Source: Pseudomonas weihenstephanensis
GTDB taxonomy: Bacteria; Pseudomonadota; Gammaproteobacteria; Pseudomonadales; Pseudomonadaceae
Reading direction: 5' to 3'
Assembly: GCF_001043055.1 (NCBI RefSeq)
Contig: NZ_JYLF01000003.1
Span: 1-64,000, forward strand
DNA: 64,000 nt
This document shows, piece after piece, positions 26,285-35,586 of this stretch; position 1 is the stretch's first letter; each line of letters begins with the position of its first letter. The position numbers were made by a program, and so were the translations under genes. Under the pieces are notes generated by a model. That model had not been told where the DNA came from and searched no databases. It saw only the letters and a list, made by a program, of their open reading frames with translations.

Positions 26285-26776
26285 TCAGGCCAGGCGCGGG
26301 TCTGGATTGTCCAGCACGCTGTCAGTCTGTTCAGCACGGAATGCTTTCAAAACGGTATGGAATTGGGGGTGCTTGGCGCCCAGGATGCTGGCGGACAGCA
26401 GCGCCGCATTGATTGCGCCGGCTTTACCGATGGCCAGTGTCGCAACCGGAATGCCCGCCGGCATTTGCACGATGGACAACAGCGAGTCGACACCCGACAG
26501 CATCGACGATTGCACGGGCACACCGAGCACCGGCAAATGGGTTTTCGCGGCACACATGCCGGGCAAGTGGGCAGCGCCACCGGCACCGGCAATGATGACC
26601 TCGATGCCGCGGCCTTCGGCCTCTTCGGCATACTGGAACAGCAGATCCGGAGTGCGGTGGGCAGAGACCACTTTCACTTCGTAAGGGATGCCGAGTTTTT
26701 CCAGCATATCGGCGGTGTGGCTGAGGGTGGACCAATCGGACTTGGAGCCCATGATCACGCCTACCAGTGCACTCAT
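26285..26776 (-). CDS. purE: N5-CAIR mutase
   Basis: 163 aa from ATG 26776. [32 protein letters not shown] and [18 protein letters not shown] are the PurE signatures that bind the ribonucleotide; the histidine in SAHRTP is the catalytic acid/base. It converts N5-CAIR to CAIR. First gene of purE-purK, preceded by a leader with a terminator-like hairpin. Confidence 0.96.
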   Translation of the reverse strand: MSALVGVIMGSKSDWSTLSHTADMLEKLGIPYEVKVVSAHRTPDLLFQYAEEAEGRGIEVIIAGAGGAAHLPGMCAAKTHLPVLGVPVQSSMLSGVDSLLSIVQMPAGIPVATLAIGKAGAINAALLSASILGAKHPQFHTVLKAFRAEQTDSVLDNPDPRLA

Positions 26777-26813
26777 CGTCGCGCCTCTTCTCTTGGGCGC
26801 CCGCAGGCGCGTC

Positions 26814-26854
26814 AAAAAACAACAAGCCACGTGGGGGATCCGACGTGGCTTGTT
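26814..26854 (-). terminator. terminator hairpin inside the purE leader
   Basis: On the minus strand a perfect 12-bp stem AACAAGCCACGT/ACGTGGCTTGTT (26854-26843, 26832-26821, loop of 10) is followed by GTTTTTTG. It lies 38 bp before the purE start and about 35 bp after a likely promoter. Upstream RNA UGGCUUG (26879-26873) could pair with CAAGCCA of the 5' arm, giving an alternative antiterminator. Confidence 0.75.
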
Positions 26855-26893
26855 ATAGGAATTAAGGCCGGTCAAGCCAGCCGAAGGCCGCGC

Positions 26894-26899
26894 AGTATA
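26894..26899 (-). promoter_or_regulatory. -10 element of the purE promoter
   Basis: TATACT on the minus strand with a weak -35; transcription would start near 26887, upstream of the leader hairpin. Confidence 0.55.
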
Positions 26900-27196
26900 C
26901 CCCAAAGAAGTGCGTTAAAAGCACCTTTGGTGACCATCTGTCTGCGCCCCTCTAAATCGCACAAACGCCCGGTTTTACTGACCTTCAGGTCAAACCATGA
27001 ACAGCCGGCAACGCCCCGAAAAAACCTGGCACGCGGCTACCTGTTGCCGCGAAAAGAGCCACGACTCGTAGCGAATCCTGTCAGCTGCGAAATGCACGGC
27101 GCCGCTCTAACCTTCAGCTTCACCCGGGGCCATGCGATGCCTTCATGGCACCCCGCGACATTCAGCCCTCAGCCAGTCCTGCACAGGAGGAGTTAC

Positions 27197-27766
27197 ATGA
27201 ACCCCATCAACCTCAATGCGTTCATCCACAACAGCGTCTCTGACGCCACCTATCAAAACCTCAAAACCTTTAACTTCGATCATTTCGTGCAAGAGCTGGG
27301 CAACATCAGTGGTCGTCAAATCAACGTTAACCTCTACGAATACGTACCGGGCGTCACTGACTTCGACTACAAAAGCCCTGATACCGCCACGAAAGTGAAT
27401 GAATGGAACACCGTGGCTAACCAGTTCGCCAAAGACATCGGCGTGACGCCCTATCGAACTGACCGCAACATATTGATCATTGATGGTTTTATCACTGGCT
27501 CCGTCGCGGGGGCGGCCCAGTCCGGCGTTAATGCAGGCAACTCGGTGATTGCTTCCACCGTTGACGCCACCACCATTGCGCATGAGGTAGGGCACACCTT
27601 TAATGCCAAACACACCGGCGTGATGCAAACCCCGGACCCTGCCAACCGAGGCCAGGTGCTTTCAAGCTACATGGCCACAGACGATGAAGTGGGCAGCGGC
27701 AGCCTTTTGCGTTTCAGCACCATCAACCGCGATCGCATTAAAAGCTTTCTAGGCAAACTTGAATAA
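27197..27766 (+). CDS. small metzincin-like zinc metalloprotease
   Basis: 189 aa from ATG 27197, set by a perfect AGGAGG upstream. TIAHEVGHTFNAKH (H129, E130, H133, H139) is an extended HExxHxxNxxH zinc motif, and SSYM (M159) 20 residues later fits a Met-turn, so it is a minimal metzincin catalytic domain. The glycine normal at the eighth motif position is asparagine. No signal peptide or transmembrane segment is seen, so if it is exported it uses another route. Stands alone; AT-richer than its neighbours in the first half. Substrate unknown. Confidence 0.78.
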   Translation: MNPINLNAFIHNSVSDATYQNLKTFNFDHFVQELGNISGRQINVNLYEYVPGVTDFDYKSPDTATKVNEWNTVANQFAKDIGVTPYRTDRNILIIDGFITGSVAGAAQSGVNAGNSVIASTVDATTIAHEVGHTFNAKHTGVMQTPDPANRGQVLSSYMATDDEVGSGSLLRFSTINRDRIKSFLGKLE

Positions 27767-27812
27767 CACCCGCCACCTGGCTTTGCGCCGTTTGGGCAAA
27801 GCCAGGTAACAC

Positions 27813-28718
27813 TCACTCAGGCTGCGTACCACTTTCCAGCTTGCGCCATAGCAACCGCACATTGGCCTTACGCACCAAGGCGCAGCGATAGAGGCGAATC
27901 TCCAACGGTACGTGCCATTGAGGCCCGCCACACACCACCAATTCACCGCGCGCCAGTTCGGCCCGCACACTTAAATGCGGCACCCACGCAATGCCCAACC
28001 CTTCGAGCGCCATGCTCTTGAGGCTGTCCGCCATAGCCGTCTCATAAATAGTGGTGAAACGCAGGCTGCGTTGGCGCAGCAACAAATTGACTGAACGCCC
28101 CAGAAACGCGCCCGCGCTATACGCCAGCAACGGCACGCTTACATCGCCTTCCAGGTCAAACAACGGCTTGCCGTCTGCATCCGCCGCACACACGGGCAAC
28201 ATTTCGGTATTGCCCAGGTGCAAAGACGGGAAAATTTCCGGGTCCATTTGCAACGCGGCGTCAGGATCGTAAAAAGCCAGCATCAAATCGCAGCCGCCTT
28301 CGCGCAATGCATGCACCGCGTCTCCGACGTTAGTCGCAACCAGACGTGTCGCGATGTTCAGCCCTTCATTGCGCAATTGAGCGATCCAGCGCGGGAAAAA
28401 CCCCAGCGCCAAGGAGTGAGCAGCCGCCACTTGCATGACCTCGCCCTGCCCTCCTTCGAGGTGGTGCAGGTGACGCAACACCTCGCCCAGCTGCTCAACC
28501 ACGGTGCGTGCCGTGACCAAAAACAGCTGACCGGCCGCAGTCAACTCCACCGGGGTGCGGGAACGATTCACTAACGTCAGCCCCAGCGCGGATTCAAGGC
28601 TTCGAATACGTCGACTAAAGGCCGGCTGCGTCACAAAACGACGCTCCGCCGCCTGAGAAAAACTGCGCGTGGCGGCAAGAGCACTGAAGTCTTCCAGCCA
28701 TTTACTTTCGAGATTCAT
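27813..28718 (-). CDS. LysR-type transcriptional regulator
   Basis: 301 aa; the ATG 28718 follows GGGAGG, whereas an in-frame start 33 bp upstream lacks one. N-terminal HTH: WLEDFSALAATRSFSQAAERRFVTQPAFSRRI; effector domain from about residue 90. It is divergent from aspA by about 180 bp, so control of aspA is plausible. The N-terminus resembles the HdfR/YjiE subgroup. Confidence 0.85.
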   Translation of the reverse strand: MNLESKWLEDFSALAATRSFSQAAERRFVTQPAFSRRIRSLESALGLTLVNRSRTPVELTAAGQLFLVTARTVVEQLGEVLRHLHHLEGGQGEVMQVAAAHSLALGFFPRWIAQLRNEGLNIATRLVATNVGDAVHALREGGCDLMLAFYDPDAALQMDPEIFPSLHLGNTEMLPVCAADADGKPLFDLEGDVSVPLLAYSAGAFLGRSVNLLLRQRSLRFTTIYETAMADSLKSMALEGLGIAWVPHLSVRAELARGELVVCGGPQWHVPLEIRLYRCALVRKANVRLLWRKLESGTQPE

Positions 28719-28897
28719 CGAGCCTCCCAGAGGCGCACCAATTTGGGTCACACGTCCGACGCGCCTGTCGCGTCACGTCGCCATTATGCCGTTTATGCAT
28801 AGGATAGTGTTTAAAGGCATTGGCCCAAAATAGACCGCAAGCCTAGGATTCGCAGCGTTCCGGCCTATACCGGGTCCTTATCGAGATGATTTCTATC

Positions 28898-30322
28898 ATG
28901 TCCTCCGCTGCATCTTTCCGCACTGAAAAAGACCTGCTTGGCGTACTCGAAGTACCCGCTCAAGCGTATTACGGCATCCAGACCCTGCGAGCGGTGAATA
29001 ACTTCCGTCTCTCCGGCGTTCCGATCTCGCATTACCCAAAGTTGGTTGTGGCCCTGGCCATGGTCAAGCAAGCCGCGGCAGATGCTAACCGCGAACTGGG
29101 CCACCTCAGTGCACCCAAGCACGCGGCGATCAGCGAAGCCTGTGCCCGTTTGGTGCGCGGCGATTTCCACGAAGAGTTCGTGGTGGACATGATCCAGGGC
29201 GGCGCTGGCACTTCAACCAACATGAATGCCAACGAAGTGATCGCCAACATCGCACTGGAGGCCATGGGCCACCAGAAAGGCGAGTACCAGTACCTGCACC
29301 CTAACAACGACGTCAACATGGCGCAGTCCACCAACGACGCCTACCCGACGGCCATCCGCCTGGGCTTGTTGCTGGGTCACGACGCGCTGCTGGCCAGCCT
29401 CGACAGCCTGATTCAGGCGTTCGCTGCCAAGGGCGTTGAGTTCAACCATGTATTGAAGATGGGCCGCACCCAACTGCAAGACGCCGTACCGATGACCTTG
29501 GGTCAAGAGTTCCGCGCCTTCGCCACCACCTTGGGTGAAGACCTGGCTCGCCTTAAAACACTGGCGCCAGAGTTGCTGACCGAAGTGAACCTGGGCGGCA
29601 CGGCGATTGGGACCGGCATCAACGCCGACCCGCGCTATCAACTGCTGGCCGTCAACCGCCTGGCGACCATCAGCGGTCACCCGCTGGTGCCTGCGGCCGA
29701 CTTGATCGAAGCCACGTCCGACATGGGTGCCTTCGTACTGTTCTCCGGCATGCTCAAGCGTACTGCGGTCAAACTGTCGAAGATTTGTAACGACCTGCGC
29801 CTGCTGTCCAGCGGCCCACGTACCGGCATCAACGAAATCAACCTGCCAGCGCGTCAGCCAGGCAGCTCGATCATGCCTGGCAAGGTCAACCCGGTTATCC
29901 CGGAAGCTGTTAACCAGGTGGCGTTCCAGATCATCGGTAACGACTTGGCACTGACCATTGCGGCCGAAGGTGGCCAACTGCAACTGAACGTGATGGAACC
30001 GCTGATCGCCTTCAAGATCTTCGACTCGATCCGCCTGCTGCAACGTGCAATGGACATGCTGCGCGAACACTGCATCGTCGGCATCACCGCCAACGAAGCG
30101 CGCTGCCGCGAGCTGGTCGAACACTCGATTGGTCTGGTAACGGCTCTGAACCCGTACATCGGCTATGAAAACGCCACCCGCATCGCCCGTATCGCCCTTG
30201 AAAGCGGCCGCGGCGTGCTGGAACTGGTGCGCGAAGAAGGCTTGCTCGACGACGCCATGCTCGACGACATCCTGCGCCCGGAAAACATGATTGCTCCGCG
30301 TCTGGTGCCTTTAAAGGCCTGA
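28898..30322 (+). CDS. aspA: aspartate ammonia-lyase
   Basis: 474 aa from ATG 28898; an in-frame ATG at 28886 would add four residues and neither has a good ribosome binding site. The fumarase/aspartase fold is clear: GAGTSTNMNANEVIAN, HPNNDVNMAQSTNDAYPTA, and the signature GSSIMPGKVNPV with the mobile catalytic serine loop. It converts L-aspartate to fumarate and ammonium. It heads a cluster with an amino-acid symporter and an asparaginase. Confidence 0.94.
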   Translation: MSSAASFRTEKDLLGVLEVPAQAYYGIQTLRAVNNFRLSGVPISHYPKLVVALAMVKQAAADANRELGHLSAPKHAAISEACARLVRGDFHEEFVVDMIQGGAGTSTNMNANEVIANIALEAMGHQKGEYQYLHPNNDVNMAQSTNDAYPTAIRLGLLLGHDALLASLDSLIQAFAAKGVEFNHVLKMGRTQLQDAVPMTLGQEFRAFATTLGEDLARLKTLAPELLTEVNLGGTAIGTGINADPRYQLLAVNRLATISGHPLVPAADLIEATSDMGAFVLFSGMLKRTAVKLSKICNDLRLLSSGPRTGINEINLPARQPGSSIMPGKVNPVIPEAVNQVAFQIIGNDLALTIAAEGGQLQLNVMEPLIAFKIFDSIRLLQRAMDMLREHCIVGITANEARCRELVEHSIGLVTALNPYIGYENATRIARIALESGRGVLELVREEGLLDDAMLDDILRPENMIAPRLVPLKA

Positions 30323-30372
30323 TGCTGTAACACGCTCACCAGGTCGAGGGACTAGACACCTCTCACCTTTTG

Positions 30373-30407
30373 AGGGCTTGCAGATGTATCTGCGGGCCCT
30401 TTTTTTT
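30373..30407 (+). terminator. terminator after aspA
   Basis: AGGGC and GCAGAT arms pair with ATCTGC and GCCCT around a GT turn, followed by a run of seven or more T. Confidence 0.9.
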
Positions 30408-30773
30408 GCCTGCGATTTGGCGTTATTCGCCCTGCAACTGCCGAAGGCAGCGTCCGGCGGCGCCTCCATCGCAATCAAGCGCGCGTACAGGAATGACAGC
30501 GCCTTAAAAAGTGAATTTTCAGACGGCATGTATATGAAAAATCAATGGCTTATGCAGACGCTTCCACTGCGCCTAGGTATAGTGCCCGCCCTCTTGCCAT
30601 GCATCGGCCCCGCTACGGCGGCCAGCGGCACTGCGCAAACAGCATCGTAAACCAAGCAGCAACATGGCCAGGGTCGCCTTGATCGCCTACGTTTATGCCC
30701 TGCACACACGGGTGTAACGCGATATTTCGACCTGGCCGTTTTGCCATCAGATAAAAACAGCGAGGAATAATCC
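30408..30773 (+). promoter_or_regulatory. region between aspA and the AGCS symporter gene
   Basis: It holds a REP-like stretch (about 30435-30475, CAACTGCCGAAGGCAGCGTC) and a possible -10 TATAGT (30578-30583). An open frame from ATG 30534 to 30650 (38 codons, hydrophobic middle ending PATAASGTAQTAS) has no ribosome binding site and is doubtful. A long-range inverted repeat GGCCAGGgTCG/CGACCTGGCC (30667-30677 with 30729-30738), followed by GTTTTGCC, lies in the symporter 5' leader. Confidence 0.45.
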
Positions 30774-32195
30774 ATGCTTGAAGTCATCAATGACTTCCTC
30801 TCAGGGAAAGTGCTAATCGTGCTCATGGTTGGGCTCGGTGGCTACTTCACGATCCGCTCGCGTTTCGTTCAGTTTCGTTACTTCCTGCACATGTTTGCGG
30901 TGTTCAAAGACAGCCTGCGCAGCAGCGCTGGCCAACTCAGCTCCTTTCAGGCCCTGATGCTCAGCCTGGCGGGCCGTGTGGGTGCAGGCAACATTGCCGG
31001 CGTCGGCATTGCCGTAACTCTGGGTGGCCCCGGTGCCGTGTTCTGGATGTGGGTGACCGCACTGGTCGGCATGTCCAGCAGCCTCATCGAATGCACCCTT
31101 GGCCAGTTGTACAAGCGCCGCGACGCCGAAGGCCAGCTGCGTGGCGGCCCCTCCTTCTATATGAAGCACGGTCTGGGCAAAGCCTGGATGGGCAAGCTGA
31201 TGGCCGTGTTGCTGCTGGTCACCTTTGGCTTCGCCTTCATGGGCCTGCAAGCCCACGCTGTGACGCACTCGCTGCAAGACGCCTTCGGTTTTGACGTGAA
31301 CTACTCCGGTGTGGCCATTGCCGTGCTGTTGGGGCTGGTGTTTATCGGCGGTATCAAACGCATCGCCTCGGTCGCCGACTTGTTGGTGCCGGTCAAAACC
31401 CTGGCCTACATCGCCGTCACGGTGTACGTGATCGTGCTGCAATTCGACCAAGTCCCGGCCATGCTCGGCCACATCGTGAAAAGTGCCTTCGGCATGGACC
31501 CGGTGTTTGGCGGCCTGATCGGCAGCGCAATCGTGATGGGCGTTAAACGCGGCGTGTTCGCCAACGAAGCCGGTTTGGGCAGCGCCCCGAACGTGGCCGC
31601 CGTGGCGGATGTGGAACACCCGGTTGCTCAGGGCGTGGTTCAGGCATTCAGCGTGTTCCTCGACACCTTCGTCATCTGCACCTGTACGGCGCTGCTGATT
31701 CTGCTGTCCGGCTTTTACACTCCAGGCTTTGAAGGCGACGGCATTGCCCTGACCCAAAACTCCCTGGCCGCCGTGGTGGGCGAGTGGGGCCGCGTGTTCA
31801 TCAGCGTGGCGCTGGCGTTATTCGTGTTCACCTCGATGCTCTACAACTACTATCTGGGCGAAAACAACCTGCGCTTTTTGATCGGTGAAAACCGCAAAGC
31901 GCTCATCGGTTATCGCGCGCTGGTATTGGTGCTGATCGTGTGGGGCTCGATTGAAAACCTGCAAACCGTGTTCGCTTTTGCCGACATCACCATGACCCTG
32001 CTGGCGTTCGTGAACCTGATTGCCTTGGCCATGCTGTTCAAAATTTGCATGCGCGTGCTCAAGGACTACGACGACCAACGTCGTGCGGGGATCAAGACAC
32101 CGGTGTTCGATTCCAGTAAATTCTCGGACCTGGATCTGGACGTGAAGGCCTGGCCGCCGACACCGGCCGCCAAGGTCGAAGACACAAAACGCTGA
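30774..32195 (+). CDS. sodium:alanine/glycine symporter, AGCS family
   Basis: 473 aa, about 10-11 membrane segments. The AGCS signature segments are present: LAGRVGAGNIAGVGIAVTLGGPGAVFWMW, and GVFANEAGLGSAPNVAAVAD. It imports small neutral amino acids with Na+; substrate could also be asparagine or glutamine, given aspA and the asparaginase on both sides. The start is preceded by GAGGAATAATCC. It ends at a perfect terminator. Confidence 0.92.
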   Translation: MLEVINDFLSGKVLIVLMVGLGGYFTIRSRFVQFRYFLHMFAVFKDSLRSSAGQLSSFQALMLSLAGRVGAGNIAGVGIAVTLGGPGAVFWMWVTALVGMSSSLIECTLGQLYKRRDAEGQLRGGPSFYMKHGLGKAWMGKLMAVLLLVTFGFAFMGLQAHAVTHSLQDAFGFDVNYSGVAIAVLLGLVFIGGIKRIASVADLLVPVKTLAYIAVTVYVIVLQFDQVPAMLGHIVKSAFGMDPVFGGLIGSAIVMGVKRGVFANEAGLGSAPNVAAVADVEHPVAQGVVQAFSVFLDTFVICTCTALLILLSGFYTPGFEGDGIALTQNSLAAVVGEWGRVFISVALALFVFTSMLYNYYLGENNLRFLIGENRKALIGYRALVLVLIVWGSIENLQTVFAFADITMTLLAFVNLIALAMLFKICMRVLKDYDDQRRAGIKTPVFDSSKFSDLDLDVKAWPPTPAAKVEDTKR

Positions 32196-32201
32196 CACTG
32201 A

Positions 32202-32234
32202 CGCGGCGGTTCTGAACAGAACCGCCGCGTTTTT
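32202..32234 (+). terminator. terminator after the AGCS gene
   Basis: A near-continuous palindrome, CGCGGCGGTTCTG/CAGAACCGCCGCG, followed by TTTTT. It comes only 18 bp before the asparaginase start. Confidence 0.92.
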
Positions 32235-32252
32235 GCTTATGGGGACTTATCA

Positions 32253-33257
32253 ATGACTGTTGCCACCTTCAACGCTGCCAAACGGGTCATGGTGCTCTAC
32301 ACCGGCGGCACTATCGGCATGCAAGCCAGTGCCAATGGCCTTGCACCCGCCTCGGGGTTTGAAGCGCGCATGGGCGAGTACCTCGCCAGCCAACCTGACC
32401 TGAACGTGGTGCAGTGGTGCTTTCGCGAAATGAGCCCGCTGATCGACAGCGCCAACATGACGCCCGCCTACTGGCTGCGCCTGAGTGCGGCGATTATCGA
32501 CGCCATTGATCAGCAAGACTGCGATTCGGTATTGGTTCTGCATGGTACTGACACACTGGCCTACAGCGCTGCGGCAATGTGCTTTCAATTGATTGGCTTG
32601 CCAGCCCCTGTGCTGTTCACCGGCTCCATGTTGCCTGCGGGCGTGCCGCACAGCGATGCCTGGGAGAACGTCAGCGGCGCATTGACGGCCCTTGCTCAAG
32701 GTCAGCCCAACGGTGTGCAGTTGTACTTCCACGGCACGCTCATGGCACCGACCCGTTGCGCCAAAGTGCGCAGCTTCGGGCGCAATCCGTTTGTGTCACT
32801 CCTGCGCAATGGCGGTGGGACAGCGGCCGACTACGTGCCGAGCGAGCTGCTCTACAACCGGCCCAAGCACCTTGCCAACGTGGGCGTGCTGCCGCTGGTG
32901 CCGGGCATCGGCGCAGCGCAGCTCGATGCGCTGCTCAACAGTGGCATCGAAGCCTTGGTGCTGGAATGTTTCGGCAGCGGCACCGGCCCCAGCGATGACC
33001 CCGCGTTCCTGGCCAGCCTGCAACGGGCGCAGGAAAACGGCATCGTGATCGTCGCCATTACGCAATGCCACGAAGGCGGCGTTGAGCTGGACGTGTACGA
33101 AGCGGGCAGTCGCTTGCGTGACGTGGGGGTGTTGTCAGGGGGCGGCATGACCCGCGAAGCGGTGTTCGGCAAGCTGCACGCGCTGCTGGGCGCCGATTTG
33201 CCACTGGCCGAAGTACGCCGTTTGGTTGAGCTGGATGTGTGCGCAGAGTTGCTTTAA
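32253..33257 (+). CDS. ansA: L-asparaginase, type I (cytoplasmic)
   Basis: 334 aa without a signal peptide. VLYTGGTIGMQ carries the first catalytic threonine and VLHGTDTLAYSAAAM the second (TDT) motif. DVGVLSGGGMTREAVFGKLHALLG matches type I enzymes. It hydrolyses asparagine to aspartate, which AspA turns into fumarate. GGGGA precedes the ATG. The terminator just upstream means it needs its own promoter or read-through. Confidence 0.9.
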   Translation: MTVATFNAAKRVMVLYTGGTIGMQASANGLAPASGFEARMGEYLASQPDLNVVQWCFREMSPLIDSANMTPAYWLRLSAAIIDAIDQQDCDSVLVLHGTDTLAYSAAAMCFQLIGLPAPVLFTGSMLPAGVPHSDAWENVSGALTALAQGQPNGVQLYFHGTLMAPTRCAKVRSFGRNPFVSLLRNGGGTAADYVPSELLYNRPKHLANVGVLPLVPGIGAAQLDALLNSGIEALVLECFGSGTGPSDDPAFLASLQRAQENGIVIVAITQCHEGGVELDVYEAGSRLRDVGVLSGGGMTREAVFGKLHALLGADLPLAEVRRLVELDVCAELL

Positions 33258-33347
33258 CCGACCTGCGTCATTCTCCCGTCGCAGCAACCATTCCCCACCC
33301 CGGCACACAACTTGCTCGCTTACAGCACCCTCACGCTGGAAGCGAGC

Positions 33348-34340
33348 ATGCTGCATTCCCATCTCACCACCCTGAACGCGGTGTCGCTGGTGCTCAGCAC
33401 CTTCAAGGCCGAAGGCCTGCCCAGCGAAGCGCTGCTGGCAGGCAGTGGTATACGTGCCGCGGACTTGAGCCGTGCCGACACGCGCATCACCACGCATCAG
33501 GAAATGCGCGTGTGCGCCAACGCCGTGGCCATCCGCCGGGAAATCGGCCTGGAGCTGGGCCGGCGCATGCATGTTTCGTCCTACGGCATGTTGGGTTACG
33601 CCCTGCTCACCAGTGCCACCTTAGGTGACGCTTTGCGCCTGGCCTTACGCTACCCGGCGCTGCTGGGAACACTTTTTGAGCTGAGCCTGAGTCTCGAAGA
33701 CGGCGCGGTGTGGTTCTGCGCTGCGGGCTATCGCGAAAACCCGCAACTGGCGGTGTTCAACACCGAGTTGTGCCTGGCCTCGCTCAAGGTGATTTGCGAA
33801 GACCTGCTCGGCCGCCCATTGCCTCTTTTAGGCGCACGCTTCGCTCACCCCGCGCCGGACTATCACGCCCGCTACGCGGACAACTTCGATTGCCCGCACA
33901 CCTTCCAAGCCCCCGACAACGCCTTCGGCTTTGCCCTGCATTGGCTTGATATGCCGCTGCCTCTGGCCGATGCCGTGACCCATCAGGCGATGGCGGAGCG
34001 CTGCCGCAAACAAAACCTTGAGTTCACGGGGCGCCAGTCCTGGCTGGACCGCATCCGCCAACTGCTGGCAGCGCAACTGCATGCCGCGCCGGGGCTTGAG
34101 GGCCTGGCGCAACAAATGAACTGCTCGCCCCGCACCTTGCGCCGGCACCTGCAAGACATGGGGTGCAGCTATCAAATGCTGCTCGACGACCTGCGCTTTG
34201 AGCGCGCCAAGTTGCTGCTCAATGACACCGAATGGCCGATTTACCGGATTGCCGACACCCTGGGGTTCAGCGAAACCGCGAGCTTTCGCCATGCCTTCGT
34301 GCGCTGGAGCGGTGTATCACCGAGCCAGTTTCGCGCTTGA
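33348..34340 (+). CDS. AraC-family transcriptional regulator
   Basis: 330 aa from ATG 33348, set by GGAAG 6 bp upstream. The N-terminal ~200 aa are the Arabinose_bd/OruR-type sensor (VSSYGMLGYALLTSATLGDALRLALRYPAL). The C-terminal double HTH runs from about 240 (MNCSPRTLRRHLQDMGCSYQ ... YRIADTLGFSETASFRHAFVRWSGVSPSQFR). It is co-directional with, and 201 bp before, the amidohydrolase gene, so it probably controls it. Confidence 0.9.
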   Translation: MLHSHLTTLNAVSLVLSTFKAEGLPSEALLAGSGIRAADLSRADTRITTHQEMRVCANAVAIRREIGLELGRRMHVSSYGMLGYALLTSATLGDALRLALRYPALLGTLFELSLSLEDGAVWFCAAGYRENPQLAVFNTELCLASLKVICEDLLGRPLPLLGARFAHPAPDYHARYADNFDCPHTFQAPDNAFGFALHWLDMPLPLADAVTHQAMAERCRKQNLEFTGRQSWLDRIRQLLAAQLHAAPGLEGLAQQMNCSPRTLRRHLQDMGCSYQMLLDDLRFERAKLLLNDTEWPIYRIADTLGFSETASFRHAFVRWSGVSPSQFRA

Positions 34341-34541
34341 ACACCCTGCTTTTTACGATGTTTGCGCCGCCGGGCCTCGCCTTCGACCCCTGCGACGTGG
34401 AGCACGTTGATCCGCTCAGGGGCGAATTCAGGTCAATCATTTTGGCCATATCAATCCCCTTTTGGCCGCTCCTGCCGTTCTCTGAACCCCGCGACCCCGC
34501 AAGACTGTGGATCATCGATCACGCCTGCGGAGAATAAGAAA

Positions 34542-35573
34542 ATGCTGACGATCTATTCAGACGATCACCACCTGCATCACGGCCGTTGTGAACTGATGGA
34601 CGGGCAACTGATGCCCTGCTTCGAAATGCCCTCGCGCGCCGACCACATCCTGCAACGGGTTAAAACCCGTGAACTGGGCCCGGTACAAGCCCCCCGCGAC
34701 TTTGGCCGCGGCCCCATCGAACGTATTCACACGGCGGCGTATCTGGATTTCTTTGAGGGGGCGTGGGCGCGCTGGACCGAACATGGCCGCGACGGCGACC
34801 TGTTGCCCTACACGTGGCCCGCTCGCACCTTACGTCCGATCATCCCGACCAGCCTGCACGGCCAGTTGGGTTACTACAGCTTTGACGGTGGCGCACCGAT
34901 TACGGCGGGCACATGGCAAGCGGCCTACAGCGCGGCGCAAGTGGCACTGACAGCACAAGCAGAAATTCAGCGCGGCGCTCACAGCGCTTTCGCCCTATGT
35001 CGCCCACCGGGCCATCACGCTGCCAGGGATTTAATGGGCGGTTATTGCTACCTCAACAATGCTGCCATCGCGGCTCAAGCCTTTCTCGATCAAGGCCGTC
35101 GCAAGGTCGCCATCCTCGATGTGGACTACCACCACGGTAATGGCACGCAGTCGATTTTCTACACGCGCAACGATGTGTTGTTCACCTCAATTCATGGCCA
35201 CCCAGAGGCCGAGTTTCCGTTCTTTCTGGGCTACGAAGACGAGCGCGGTGAAGGGCCGGGCGAAGGGTTCAACTTCAACTACCCGCTGGCCGCAGGCTCC
35301 GCCTGGGACCGCTGGAGCGCCGCACTGGAGCAGGCATGCCTTGAGGTGGAGCGGTACAACGCCGATGTGCTGGTGATTTCACTGGGCGTCGACACCTTTA
35401 AAAATGACCCGATTTCCCAGTTCAAACTCGACAGCCCGGACTACGTGCGCATGGGCGAACGCATTGCGCGCCTGGGCAAGCCGACGCTGTTTGTGATGGA
35501 AGGCGGTTACGCGGTAGAAGAGATCGGCGTCAACGCCGTCAACGTGCTTGAAGGCTTCCTGAGCGCTCAATGA
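34542..35573 (+). CDS. acetylpolyamine amidohydrolase (histone deacetylase family)
   Basis: 343 aa from ATG 34542 (GGAG upstream), the same length as bacterial acetylpolyamine amidohydrolases. [20 protein letters not shown] gives His158-His159. [12 protein letters not shown] gives zinc ligands Asp195 and His197, and [10 protein letters not shown] gives Asp284. EGGYAVEEI holds the catalytic tyrosine. It removes acetyl groups from acetylputrescine/acetylcadaverine-type amines in the cytoplasm. A polyamine-binding protein gene follows 13 bp later. Confidence 0.93.
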   Translation: MLTIYSDDHHLHHGRCELMDGQLMPCFEMPSRADHILQRVKTRELGPVQAPRDFGRGPIERIHTAAYLDFFEGAWARWTEHGRDGDLLPYTWPARTLRPIIPTSLHGQLGYYSFDGGAPITAGTWQAAYSAAQVALTAQAEIQRGAHSAFALCRPPGHHAARDLMGGYCYLNNAAIAAQAFLDQGRRKVAILDVDYHHGNGTQSIFYTRNDVLFTSIHGHPEAEFPFFLGYEDERGEGPGEGFNFNYPLAAGSAWDRWSAALEQACLEVERYNADVLVISLGVDTFKNDPISQFKLDSPDYVRMGERIARLGKPTLFVMEGGYAVEEIGVNAVNVLEGFLSAQ

Positions 35574-35586
35574 GGACATAACAACA

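Noticed and set aside
26777..26860. A ZTP (pfl) riboswitch in the purE leader.
   Set aside because: The conserved ZTP cores were not found; the GC-rich CGCCTGCGGGCGC just before purE is a plain hairpin.
26204..27196. A long plus-strand frame running from inside purK into the metalloprotease.
   Set aside because: The upstream part is antisense to purK and purE. The AGGAGG at 27185-27191 fixes the metalloprotease start at 27197.
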